Below, piece after piece: positions 20,917 to 27,945 of a DNA stretch of 64,000 nt (the stretch's first letter is position 1; the number at the start of each line of letters is the position of its first letter). The notes under the pieces were generated by a model. That model did not search any database. It was not told the origin of the DNA and was given only the letters and a program-made list of their open reading frames with translations. The stretch comes from Streptococcus gallinaceus (lineage in GTDB: Bacteria > Bacillota > Bacilli > Lactobacillales > Streptococcaceae): the NCBI RefSeq assembly GCF_024170225.1, contig NZ_JALJXU010000002.1, positions 248,001 to 312,000 of the forward strand. The letters run 5' to 3'. The translations under genes and the position numbers were made by a program.

Positions 20917-20945
20917 TTGACAAATAAAAAATAAAACCGTAGAAT
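20917..20945 (+). promoter_or_regulatory. Promoter of the trp T-box / trpXYZ unit
   Basis: Consensus TTGACA (20917-20922), a 17 bp spacer, and TAGAAT (20940-20945). Confidence 0.85.
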
Positions 20946-20951
20946 AATACT

Positions 20952-21199
20952 CAATCAGAAAAGTACTAGACGAAAGTTTTCAGGGAGCTTGTGGTTATTG
21001 CGAACAAGTAGCGGACTTCTAGGAAATGGGCTGATGCTAAAATGGAATTCAAAACAATGCGAATTCGGTCGGCACACCTTACCGTGCAACTCCTTGATAG
21101 AGGAGATGGAGATATGGGAGTATTCTAGACAAATTCCATAAGTGAGGTGGCACCGCGGATTCTCGCCCTCGCATACTATTTAGTATGCGAGGGTTTTTC
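20952..21199 (+). promoter_or_regulatory. T-box riboswitch, tryptophan type
   Basis: The T-box sequence AGGTGGCACCGCGG lies at 21145-21158, followed by the intrinsic terminator. In Stem I the base pairs ATCAG with CTGAT and CTAG with CTAG; the internal loop between them has GAAATGGG on its 3' side, which places UGG (21027-21029), the Trp codon, as specifier. The discriminator-pairing bulge reads UGGC, whose C suits G73 of tRNA-Trp. Uncharged tRNA-Trp would form the antiterminator and allow transcription into trpXYZ. Pairing was done by eye. Confidence 0.92.
21166..21199 (+). terminator. Regulated terminator of the T-box
   Basis: CCCTCGCATACTA / TAGTATGCGAGGG stem with a TT loop, then TTTTT. 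It competes with the antiterminator that contains the T-box. Confidence 0.9.
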
Positions 21200-21225
21200 T
21201 ATGGCTCTTAGTGAGGAAAGTCAGA

Positions 21226-21371
21226 ATGACGCATCTGAGCTTAGAGACATTGACGCAGTTCGAGCTTAGCGAGGACTACGAACAGTTTAGTTCTTAATGA
21301 AATAAGGTGCATTGCCCCGCCATTGAATTTAGGGGAATTGACGCAGTTCGAACCCAGTGAGAACTGTGAAC
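21226..21371 (+). repeat. Three related repeat units in the trpX leader
   Basis: Two 34 bp units start at 21250 and 21338 and share 27 of 34 positions, including the first 14 (TTGACGCAGTTCGA). A shorter, more diverged unit starts at about 21226 (GACGCA-TCTGAGCTTAG). Each long unit is itself a weak inverted repeat (GTTCG…CGAAC; CAGTTC…GAACTG), and a CCCC…GGGG pair lies between them. The region lies between the T-box terminator and trpX and has no long gene. I do not recognise the element. Confidence 0.6.
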
Positions 21372-21451
21372 CTTAACATTCTGAATGATTGCGCGTTCGC
21401 AGAAGGTAGCAGGTCTTAGAAAGATGAATTCCACAATGAAGGAGAAATGAT

Positions 21452-21520
21452 ATGAAAAAACGATGGCGTCGCTTAGGGACAATAAAAGTGAATAGGAAAT
21501 GTGTACTTACATCGGAATAA
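21452..21520 (+). CDS. Possible 22-codon leader peptide with one Trp
   Basis: ATG at 21452, preceded by AAGGAG, opens a frame of 22 codons beginning MKKRWRRLGTI and ending at TAA 21518-21520, 19 nt before trpX. It is basic and contains a single Trp at codon 5. It could be a translated leader or simply a remnant of an upstream start, and no attenuator hairpin follows it. The Shine-Dalgarno is the main support. Confidence 0.35.
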   Translation: MKKRWRRLGTIKVNRKCVLTSE

Positions 21521-21539
21521 AATTTTTAGGAGAAATAGC

Positions 21540-22538
21540 ATGAAAAATAAAGCGTTGATTGGAACATTGATTGGTTTGGTTGTCTTGGTGGCGGGTGCCC
21601 TTTATTTCAACGGGAAAAAGGAAACGACATCGCCTGAGAATAAGGTAGTTAAGGTGGGGATTTTGCAGTTTGTGACCCATGAAGCCTTAGATGAGATTGA
21701 AAAGGGAATCGAAGATGGCTTGGCAGATGCAGGTTACGACGGTAGCAATGTCAAATTGACAGTTCTCAATGCAGAAGGTGACCAAAGTAAGATTCAAACC
21801 ATGAGTAAAAAATTGGTCAGCGATAAGAACGATGTGGTCATCGGGATTGCGACTCCAGCAGCTCAAGGCTTGGCAGCAGCAACTTTAGAAATTCCGGTTG
21901 TAATGGGTGCAATTTCAGACCCTATCGGAGCTAAATTGGTTAAAAATTTGAAAAAACCAGAAGCCAATATCACAGGAGTTTCGAACCAAGTTCCGCTCAA
22001 GCAAACGGTTGAACTCATCCAAAAAATCACACCAAATGTGAAGAAAGTCGGAGTTCTCTACTCAAGTAGCGAGGATAACTCAGTTTCACAAGTTAAAACA
22101 TTCAAAGAATATGCAGAGGCAGCAGGTCTCACTGTGGAAGAATTTGCTGTTCCTTCTACAAATGAAATCAAAACGACAGTCGGCGTTATGGCAGGCAAGG
22201 TAGATGCTATTTTTGTACCGCAGGACAATACGATTGCCAGTGCCTTTCCAACGGTTATCTCAGAAGCAACGCCTGCAAAAATTCCAGTTTATTCGAGCGT
22301 AGACACGATGGTCAAACAAGGTTCTATCGCCTCTGTCGCTCAAAGTCAATACGGCTTGGGAACAGAGACAGCGAAGATCGCAGTTAAACTTTTGGCAGGT
22401 AAAAAAGTAGTGGATGTCCCAGTCAATGTGGTCAACACAGGAATACCGACATTGAACTTACAAGCAGCAAAAGACTTAGGAATTACCATTCCGTCTGATT
22501 TGCTTGACACGGCAGATATTGCTGTTAAAGAAAAATAG
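21540..22538 (+). CDS. trpX: TrpX, tryptophan ABC transporter substrate-binding protein
   Basis: A 332-residue periplasmic-binding-fold protein of the ABC_sub_bind family. After the N-terminal membrane segment (about 5-22) comes KVGILQFVTHEALDEIEKGIEDGL, then IGIATPAAQGLAA and VMGAISDPIGAKLV, typical of TrpX. The T-box upstream marks the substrate as Trp. There is no Cys at a lipobox position, so it is probably held by an uncleaved signal-anchor, not by a lipid. The ATG at 21540 follows AGGAGAAATAGC; an upstream in-frame codon at 21501 has no Shine-Dalgarno. First gene of trpXYZ. Confidence 0.9.
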   Translation: MKNKALIGTLIGLVVLVAGALYFNGKKETTSPENKVVKVGILQFVTHEALDEIEKGIEDGLADAGYDGSNVKLTVLNAEGDQSKIQTMSKKLVSDKNDVVIGIATPAAQGLAAATLEIPVVMGAISDPIGAKLVKNLKKPEANITGVSNQVPLKQTVELIQKITPNVKKVGVLYSSSEDNSVSQVKTFKEYAEAAGLTVEEFAVPSTNEIKTTVGVMAGKVDAIFVPQDNTIASAFPTVISEATPAKIPVYSSVDTMVKQGSIASVAQSQYGLGTETAKIAVKLLAGKKVVDVPVNVVNTGIPTLNLQAAKDLGITIPSDLLDTADIAVKEK

Positions 22539-22557
22539 AAGGTAGAAAGAGATAGAT

Positions 22558-23427
22558 ATGATCATTTCATCGGTATCACAAGGGTTATTATGGGGAATTC
22601 TCGGTTTGGGGATTTACTTAACCTTCCGCATATTAAATTTTCCAGACATGACGACAGAAGGTTCTTTTCCACTCGGTGGAGCTGTGGCGGTAACGCTGAT
22701 GAATCATGGATTTGACCCGCTCTTATCGACCTTAGCTGGTGCATTGGCTGGTTGCTTGGCAGGACTTGCTACGGGGCTTTTATACACAAAAGGTAAAATC
22801 CCAACGATTTTAGCGGGAATCTTGGTCATGACTTCTTGCAACTCTATCATGCTCATGCTGATGGGACGGGCTAATCTCGGATTGCTAGATATCAAGACCT
22901 TGCCAAACTTTTTACCATTTGAAGCGGATGTAAATCTCTTGGTTTTAGGATTGATAGCAGTGATGGTGGTGATTGGTGGATTGATTTATTTCCTCTACAC
23001 GCGCGTTGGACAAGCCTATATTGCAACGGGTGATAATCGCGACATGGCCAAAAGTTTTGGTATCAATACGGACCGAATGGAAGTGATGGGTTTAGTCATC
23101 TCGAATGGCCTGATTGCCCTTGCAGGAGCGCTCGTCAGCCAACAAGATGGTTACGCTGATATCTCAAAAGGGATTGGGGTTATCGTCATCGGCCTAGCCA
23201 GCATCATCGTCGGAGAAGTTCTTTATTCTACAAATCTGACCTTGCTTGAACGTCTGATTGCCATCGTTGTCGGCTCCATCTTCTATCAATTTTTGATTAC
23301 AGCAGTGATTGCGCTTGGCTTTAATACCAATTACCTGAAACTCTTTAGTGCTTTAGTCTTGGCTTTCTGTCTTCTTATACCAGTGCTCAAAGAAAAATTC
23401 TTTAAGGGGGTGACCTTATCACGATGA
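22558..23427 (+). CDS. trpY: TrpY, tryptophan ABC transporter permease
   Basis: A 289-residue permease with about eight to nine membrane segments, from the branched-chain amino acid/ribose-type permease superfamily. The LGIYLTFRILNFPDMTTEG N-terminus and ATGDNRDMAKSFGINTDRMEVMG cytoplasmic loop, which contacts the ATPase, are typical. It works with TrpX and TrpZ to import tryptophan. It starts 19 bp after trpX and overlaps trpZ by 4 bp. Confidence 0.9.
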   Translation: MIISSVSQGLLWGILGLGIYLTFRILNFPDMTTEGSFPLGGAVAVTLMNHGFDPLLSTLAGALAGCLAGLATGLLYTKGKIPTILAGILVMTSCNSIMLMLMGRANLGLLDIKTLPNFLPFEADVNLLVLGLIAVMVVIGGLIYFLYTRVGQAYIATGDNRDMAKSFGINTDRMEVMGLVISNGLIALAGALVSQQDGYADISKGIGVIVIGLASIIVGEVLYSTNLTLLERLIAIVVGSIFYQFLITAVIALGFNTNYLKLFSALVLAFCLLIPVLKEKFFKGVTLSR

Positions 23428-24182
23428 AAGCAATTGTCGAATTAAAAAATGCAACCAAGATTGTCAACAATGGCTTTGATGAAGATAAAGTCATCCTGGA
23501 CAATGTCAACTTGACTATTTACGAAGGCGATTTTATTACGATTTTAGGAGGAAATGGCGCTGGGAAATCCACTCTGTTCAATGTCATCGCAGGAACTCTG
23601 CTCCTGTCTAGCGGTACGGTGTATATCCTAGGCGAAGACGTGACAAATTGGCCTGCAGAAAAACGTGCCAAATACCTTGCTCGTGTTTTCCAAGATCCCA
23701 AAATGGGAACGGCACCCCGGATGACAGTCGCAGAAAATCTCCTGATTGCCAAGTTCCGTGGACAAAAACGAGGTCTAGTTTCGCGTAATCTGCCAAAATA
23801 TACGGATGAATTTACCCGCTTGCTTGGACGGATTGGGAATGGATTGGAAAAACATGTGGAAACACCTGCGGGACTCTTGTCTGGTGGGCAACGTCAGGCG
23901 CTCAGCCTTCTTATGTCTACCTTGACTCAGCCAGATTTGCTGCTGCTCGATGAGCATACGGCTGCTCTAGACCCCAAAACTAGTGTCTCTCTCATGCAGT
24001 TGACACAAGAGTTGATTGAGGCTAGTCAGCTGACAGCGCTCATGATTACCCACCACATGGAGGATGCCCTCACATACGGCAACCGCCTCATTGTCATGAA
24101 GGATGGAAATATCGTGCAAGACATGGCCCACGATGAAAAATCCCAGATGAAACTGGAAGATTACTATCAATTTTTTGAATGA
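23424..24182 (+). CDS. trpZ: TrpZ, tryptophan ABC transporter ATPase
   Basis: A 252-residue ABC ATPase with Walker A GGNGAGKST (about residues 43-51), signature LSGGQRQALSLL, Walker B LLLLDEHTAALD and switch His in MITHHMEDA. The DEHTAALDP form of the Walker B/D-loop is characteristic of this subfamily. It overlaps trpY by 4 bp (ATGA). It is the last gene of the T-box-controlled unit. Confidence 0.9.
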   Translation: MKAIVELKNATKIVNNGFDEDKVILDNVNLTIYEGDFITILGGNGAGKSTLFNVIAGTLLLSSGTVYILGEDVTNWPAEKRAKYLARVFQDPKMGTAPRMTVAENLLIAKFRGQKRGLVSRNLPKYTDEFTRLLGRIGNGLEKHVETPAGLLSGGQRQALSLLMSTLTQPDLLLLDEHTAALDPKTSVSLMQLTQELIEASQLTALMITHHMEDALTYGNRLIVMKDGNIVQDMAHDEKSQMKLEDYYQFFE

Positions 24183-24207
24183 GTAGGGAATGTTAACGAA
24201 GACATCA

Positions 24208-24245
24208 AAATACCACCGAGGATTTCTCCATGGTGGTATTTTTTA
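24208..24245. terminator. Terminator between trpZ and the CPBP gene
   Basis: AAATACCACC / GGTGGTATTT stem followed by TTTTTT. The A-run on the left may let it serve the convergent CPBP gene as well. Confidence 0.82.
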
Positions 24246-24920
24246 TAGAACTTGTCTTAAAAAATGAATCAAGAAGGGAAGTGAATTCCAAAAAGTATGA
24301 TAAATAATTGGATAATAAATACACTTGGTCTTTCTAAAATAGATAGACAGTATGATCCCTGGAGCCAAATAAGACATAAAATCTGTTATTTGTAATCCAT
24401 TCCACAGAATATGAAGCAAGGAAAATAGAACGACTGAAGCTACAATATCTAAATAATACTTTTTAAAGGGTTTAAATATCTCCATGATAATACCACGATA
24501 AACCATCTCTTCACAAAAAGGACTAATGAGTATGATACTGAATATTACTAGAATATTTGTAGTGCTATCAGATGTAGAGAGCAAATCCAATATTCCAGAC
24601 TGATTTTGAGTAACCGGAAAACATAAAGCGGTAATGATTGTCCAAATTATGTGACAAATCAGGAACAATATAAAGTAGCCAATATAAGATCCTTTGAACT
24701 GAAACTGGAAAATCTCCCTATTCCCATATTTCCAAATAATCCATGTTGCGAATATACCAATAATCAATGTCAAAATCGATTGAATGAATTGATAGTTAAA
24801 CTCAGATAATTTCTGAATAAAGTCTAAACTCAAAATCATATTTTGGATTCCCATATCTAACAATAAAACGATAGCTGCTAGATAATAAAATTTAGTGCGT
24901 TCTGGATTTTTCTTAAACAT
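24243..24920 (-). CDS. CPBP-family intramembrane glutamic protease
   Basis: A 225-residue membrane protein with about six to seven segments. The protease motifs are EEMVYRG (E137, E138, R142), FSLLH (H170), and a C-terminal YYPIIYHTFWN (the third His motif). Relatives process prenylated peptides or act in bacteriocin self-immunity; several sit near peptide or toxin genes. Here the gene faces away from a type VII toxin-like cassette and ends at the trpZ terminator. Its A+T-rich codons differ from trpXYZ, which fits an accessory gene. The substrate is unknown. Confidence 0.82.
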   Translation of the reverse strand: MFKKNPERTKFYYLAAIVLLLDMGIQNMILSLDFIQKLSEFNYQFIQSILTLIIGIFATWIIWKYGNREIFQFQFKGSYIGYFILFLICHIIWTIITALCFPVTQNQSGILDLLSTSDSTTNILVIFSIILISPFCEEMVYRGIIMEIFKPFKKYYLDIVASVVLFSLLHILWNGLQITDFMSYLAPGIILSIYFRKTKCIYYPIIYHTFWNSLPFLIHFLRQVL

Positions 24921-25412
24921 GCTCCCATCTCCTTCTAAGCTACTTCAAAAAAATTTGAAGTGCTTATTATGTAAAATATTATTCTTTTTCATCAATTGGT
25001 CGCGATTGATAGATAGATTATAATCTGCTGATGATTAAAAGTCAATATAATTTCTTAAAATTTCATATAAAACGGATGGTTTCTACCACCAAGTTTTCAT
25101 ACTTGTATTTCCAATTGAAAAAGTTATCATGTCGTCTGCATGAGTTGATAGTTCAGTGGAAAAAGGGACATGTTATTAGCATGGTTTGCTGTTTCTGTGT
25201 CAGAACTATCATGCTGTTCGCAAGGTCGGATTGTCCGTCAAACATATTGCCATGTTTAGAGCATAGCAATTTTGCTTGAGATAAGTACTCACCAAAACAG
25301 AAACAGAGTAAGCAGCTTTATTGGAAAGGTGGATTGGTTATTCTTAGTCAGGTTCGGTACAATATAAATAAATATATTTGTTTATGATATACTAAATAAA
25401 AAGGAGAATGCT
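24921..25412. other. A+T-rich intergenic region, no supported gene
   Basis: About 490 bp. It holds the CPBP leader with a perfect 8 bp inverted repeat (ACTTCAAA-AAAA-TTTGAAGT, 24942-24961) and, at the right end, an extended -10 TGATATACT (25385-25393) for the next gene. An open frame of 82 codons at 25031-25279 has no Shine-Dalgarno and an odd composition (aromatic, Cys-rich), so I do not call it. The stretch may be an old junction. Confidence 0.5.
24942..24961. promoter_or_regulatory. Perfect inverted repeat in the CPBP gene leader
   Basis: Arms ACTTCAAA and TTTGAAGT around AAAA, 22 bp upstream of the CPBP start. It could be an operator or an mRNA hairpin. Confidence 0.45.
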
Positions 25413-25823
25413 ATGTCAAAACGGAAAAAGTTTACAATCGGTGCGTTACTGTGTCTATTAGTAGGAGGAATCATTATGTTTAGTTTGAATCATATAAAGC
25501 AAGAGGAAATTGAAGCAAATCGTAATCGAGAATATGAAATTTCTTTGGTTAATACCTTGAAAAATTCATATAGTGATTTAGAGTTCATCAAAATATCCAA
25601 CCCAGTAAAAACGGTAAAACCAGGAGATTGGTCGTGTTTCGTTGAACTAGTCTTCACTAATGGAGATAAAGTTAAATATAATTTGGAACATGGTCGAGAG
25701 TATGAGATAAACAGAGGAGGGATTTTATCTGAACAAGAATCGAATATTTTAGCTAACCATCAGGGGATAACTACTCAACAGGTGAAAGTGACCTATTCTA
25801 ATGAAAGTAATAGAGTAATCTAA
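25413..25823 (+). CDS. Membrane-anchored small protein, candidate immunity protein of the T7SS lipase cassette
   Basis: 136 residues with a basic N-terminus, a membrane segment (about 9-26) and a hydrophilic domain of about 105 residues (…GDWSCFVELVFTNGDKVKYNLEHG…) that reads like a small alpha+beta fold of the cystatin type. A Cys at residue 14 lies in LLC, not a canonical lipobox, so a TM anchor is more likely than a lipoprotein. It has its own promoter, is 11 bp upstream of the lipase-like gene, and is the natural immunity candidate. In S. aureus the TslA lipase is paired with a cystatin-like lipoprotein, TilA. The resemblance is inferred, not searched. Confidence 0.6.
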   Translation: MSKRKKFTIGALLCLLVGGIIMFSLNHIKQEEIEANRNREYEISLVNTLKNSYSDLEFIKISNPVKTVKPGDWSCFVELVFTNGDKVKYNLEHGREYEINRGGILSEQESNILANHQGITTQQVKVTYSNESNRVI

Positions 25824-25834
25824 GAGGAGGATGT

Positions 25835-27073
25835 ATGGTATCGTTTCAGTATACTGATCAACACTTAAATAATTTTAATAAGGGTCATATGGTATATAGT
25901 GTAAATTCTAATTTTGTTAGTCGGAATAACACTATAAAAATAATACCTTACGATTCTAATCAAAAAGGGAAATATATTCTCCAAACTCCAGATGGCCAAC
26001 AATTCAAAGTACTAGCCACAAAAGTTGACAAGGCTACAGGTTTTGATGGTATGGCAGTAGCTCCGATGATTGATGGGAAGGTTGATATTACAAATGTTGC
26101 AGTAATTGCTGCTGCCACTGATTTTGGGTTTTCAACAGATGGACAGAGAAAAGATACATTGGGAGCGGTCGTTGCTTCCTTTCCTAATAGTCCTTCTCCA
26201 CAAGAACCAGTGGTTTCTAAATGGATTGGAGATTTGAAGAAACAATATACCATTGCCCAGTTATCGGGCTATTCTCAATCTGCTTATATGTTAAAAGTTG
26301 GCGCACATCATTAGATTCCCACCACTGTCTTTAATGGATGGTTTCGCTATGATTCCCTAACGGATGAAGAAAGAGACTATATTCAGAACCATTTATCTGA
26401 TTTTATCAACTACCGGAAAACGGATGACTCTGTTACGCATTTTAATGATTATAATGGCAAACAATTTATGTTGAATGACATGGGGACCATTAAATGGGTA
26501 AAAGGAAGTTCTCACGATATATCGGACTGGTATTTCGATCCTAAAACAGGGCGTACGTTGGATAAAAAAGGAGGGAAAATAGTTTTTCCCTTGTCGACTG
26601 TAGTCCAACAGGGACTTCGAGAAGACATGAAACGCTTCGCTTCTCTCAAGAAAAAATGGAAAAAATCTGGTGGGAAGCTAACGAGTTCCGAAAAACTCTT
26701 CTTGGATGCGGCTCAGTGTATGGTCTTGTCGCGGTCAATGGCAGAGGCGGCTAAGTTAGGTTCGGCTAAGGTTGCGAAGTTGAAGAAAAAAGCAGATGCA
26801 GAAGTAGAAGCTATTTGGGGTCAGATTGATTTTCATTCCTATAGTGCTTTGACTTATTGGGAAGTGGAGTCACTTTTTGCTTCTAGAGGGGTCAGTCGTT
26901 CTGCTTTTGTAGATGATTTTCAAACCAAAACAGCCAGTGTTTCCGATAAATTTCGTCAGTTGTCTGAAGACTTTCAAATGCTCAAACAACAGATTGATAG
27001 TGGTGTGTCGGAATTGGAAGCTCGTGATCAATCTTTCGCCAAGGAGTTTACAGGATGGACAAACAGCATATAA
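25835..27073 (+). pseudogene. Lipase-like toxin with C-terminal helical domain (reverse LXG, TslA-like), interrupted by in-frame TAG
   Basis: From ATG 25835 (AGGAGG upstream) the frame reads 159 codons, meets TAG at 26312-26314, and continues open in the same frame to 27073, 412 residues if read through. The first part has an alpha/beta-hydrolase nucleophile elbow G-Y-S-Q-S (Ser147). The candidate acid (D197/D198) and His (SSH, H227) lie after the stop, so the cut separates the triad. The C-terminal 170 residues are helical and Lys/Ser-rich, ending FTGWTNSI, like the secretion domain of type VII substrates placed at the C-terminus, as in S. aureus TslA. An ATG at 26468 could restart the second half. 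Function by comparison only. Confidence 0.68.
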
Positions 27074-27450
27074 TCTATGAAGATATACGAAAGAAGGAGC
27101 AGGAGTTAGAGGAGATGGGGCTTCATTTTCAGCAACACCTGCGCAAGATTGATCGAGAAGAAGAGGAAGTGACTTCTCGTCGTAGAATCTTGGAGCGAAT
27201 GATGCAAGTTGAAGAGGAGAAACTCTATCATAGTTTGAAACGTTTTTCCCATGATGGATGTCAGTTGGATGACTTTCATGCACTGACAAGACAGCTACAT
27301 CGTGAATCAGAGGATATTTTCCATAAGAAAATGGGACAATTGGAGCAAGAACGAGAGAATGCGACTCAGTCATTTCGTCGGAATCAGATGGTTCTAGAAA
27401 GTGAGCTTACAGAAATCAGGAGGCAATATGATGCAAGCACCGATGAATGA
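27055..27450 (+). CDS. Coiled-coil Lap-like partner (DUF3958-type), T7SS cassette
   Basis: 131 residues, almost wholly charged helix (QELEEMGLHFQQHLRKIDREEEEVTSRRRILERMM), with no membrane segment. It overlaps the lipase-like frame by 19 bp and the next gene by 23 bp. In LXG toxin operons two small helical proteins (Lap1/Lap2; DUF3130/TIGR04197 and DUF3958 types) bind the helical targeting domain and guide it to the ESX secreton. Size, composition and position fit the DUF3958 member; the assignment is from pattern, not a search. Confidence 0.6.
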   Translation: MDKQHIIYEDIRKKEQELEEMGLHFQQHLRKIDREEEEVTSRRRILERMMQVEEEKLYHSLKRFSHDGCQLDDFHALTRQLHRESEDIFHKKMGQLEQERENATQSFRRNQMVLESELTEIRRQYDASTDE

Positions 27451-27721
27451 ATACTACACAGAAAAAGGGTATGAATTTGCCTTAATGCAAATGCGAAAAA
27501 TGTTGGAACGACAACGAATTCTGGCAGAGGCGTCTGCAGCCATTGCATCAAAAGAAGAACAATTATCTTGGTTCACTAGTAAGGCAAAGAAAGAAGCGAC
27601 TAGCACTAAATCGATAATTCAACAAGTAAATAAGCAGATGGATACAGCTATTTCTGGGCAATTTCGGACGAAGATGGAAGAAACTGTAAAAGAGACAGTA
27701 GTATCCTATAATGATATCTAG
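27428..27721 (+). CDS. Second small helical partner (WXG100-like / Lap-type), T7SS cassette
   Basis: 97 residues, helical, about the size of WXG100-type proteins, with a central YTEKGYEFALMQMRKMLERQ helix and a second long helix after a KEEQLSWF turn. The ATG at 27428 is chosen for the AGGAGG at 27418-27423; an in-frame GTG at 27401 lies upstream of it. It is the last gene of the cassette and ends at a small terminator. Probably a co-secreted chaperone or targeting factor for the lipase-like protein. The essential T7SS genes (essC etc.) are not in this window. Confidence 0.6.
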   Translation: MMQAPMNEYYTEKGYEFALMQMRKMLERQRILAEASAAIASKEEQLSWFTSKAKKEATSTKSIIQQVNKQMDTAISGQFRTKMEETVKETVVSYNDI

Positions 27722-27742
27722 AGAGGGTGACCTCTTTTTTTA
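27720..27742 (+). terminator. Terminator of the T7SS-like cassette
   Basis: A short AGAGG / CCTCT stem with a GTGA loop followed by a T-run. The stem is short, so termination may be partial. Confidence 0.6.
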
Positions 27743-27812
27743 TTTGATCGTGAGTAGGATGGGGAAGTCTACTGCCGCAGATTCTTTTTTAAAGAATCAG
27801 TTCTCACATTTT

Positions 27813-27841
27813 TTGAAAAAATGATGAAAACAGTGTATAAT
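27813..27841 (+). promoter_or_regulatory. Promoter of the RNase J2 gene
   Basis: TTGAAA, a 17 bp spacer, and TATAAT. The leader of about 95 nt includes a tight hairpin TGCGAT-GA-ATCGCA at 27852-27865. Confidence 0.82.
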
Positions 27842-27945
27842 ATAGTTGATATGCGATGAATCGCAAGCTGTAATTCGACTTGCCAACCAAAGAAAAATTG
27901 GACGCAAGGGCCGTTAGTAAAAAAATAAACTCAAAAGGAGCTCAC

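Noticed and set aside
21201..21269. 22-codon frame starting right after the T-box terminator
   Set aside because: Its GAGGG 'Shine-Dalgarno' is the terminator stem, so it would be hidden or absent in the transcript; kept only as part of the repeat region.
25031..25279. 82-codon frame in the gap before the T7SS-like cassette
   Set aside because: No Shine-Dalgarno, odd amino acid make-up and no recognisable motif; probably chance.
25190..25315. GTTTCTGT…ACAGAAAC inverted pair considered as an insertion sequence end
   Set aside because: Only 8 bp, no transposase remains and no target duplication seen.
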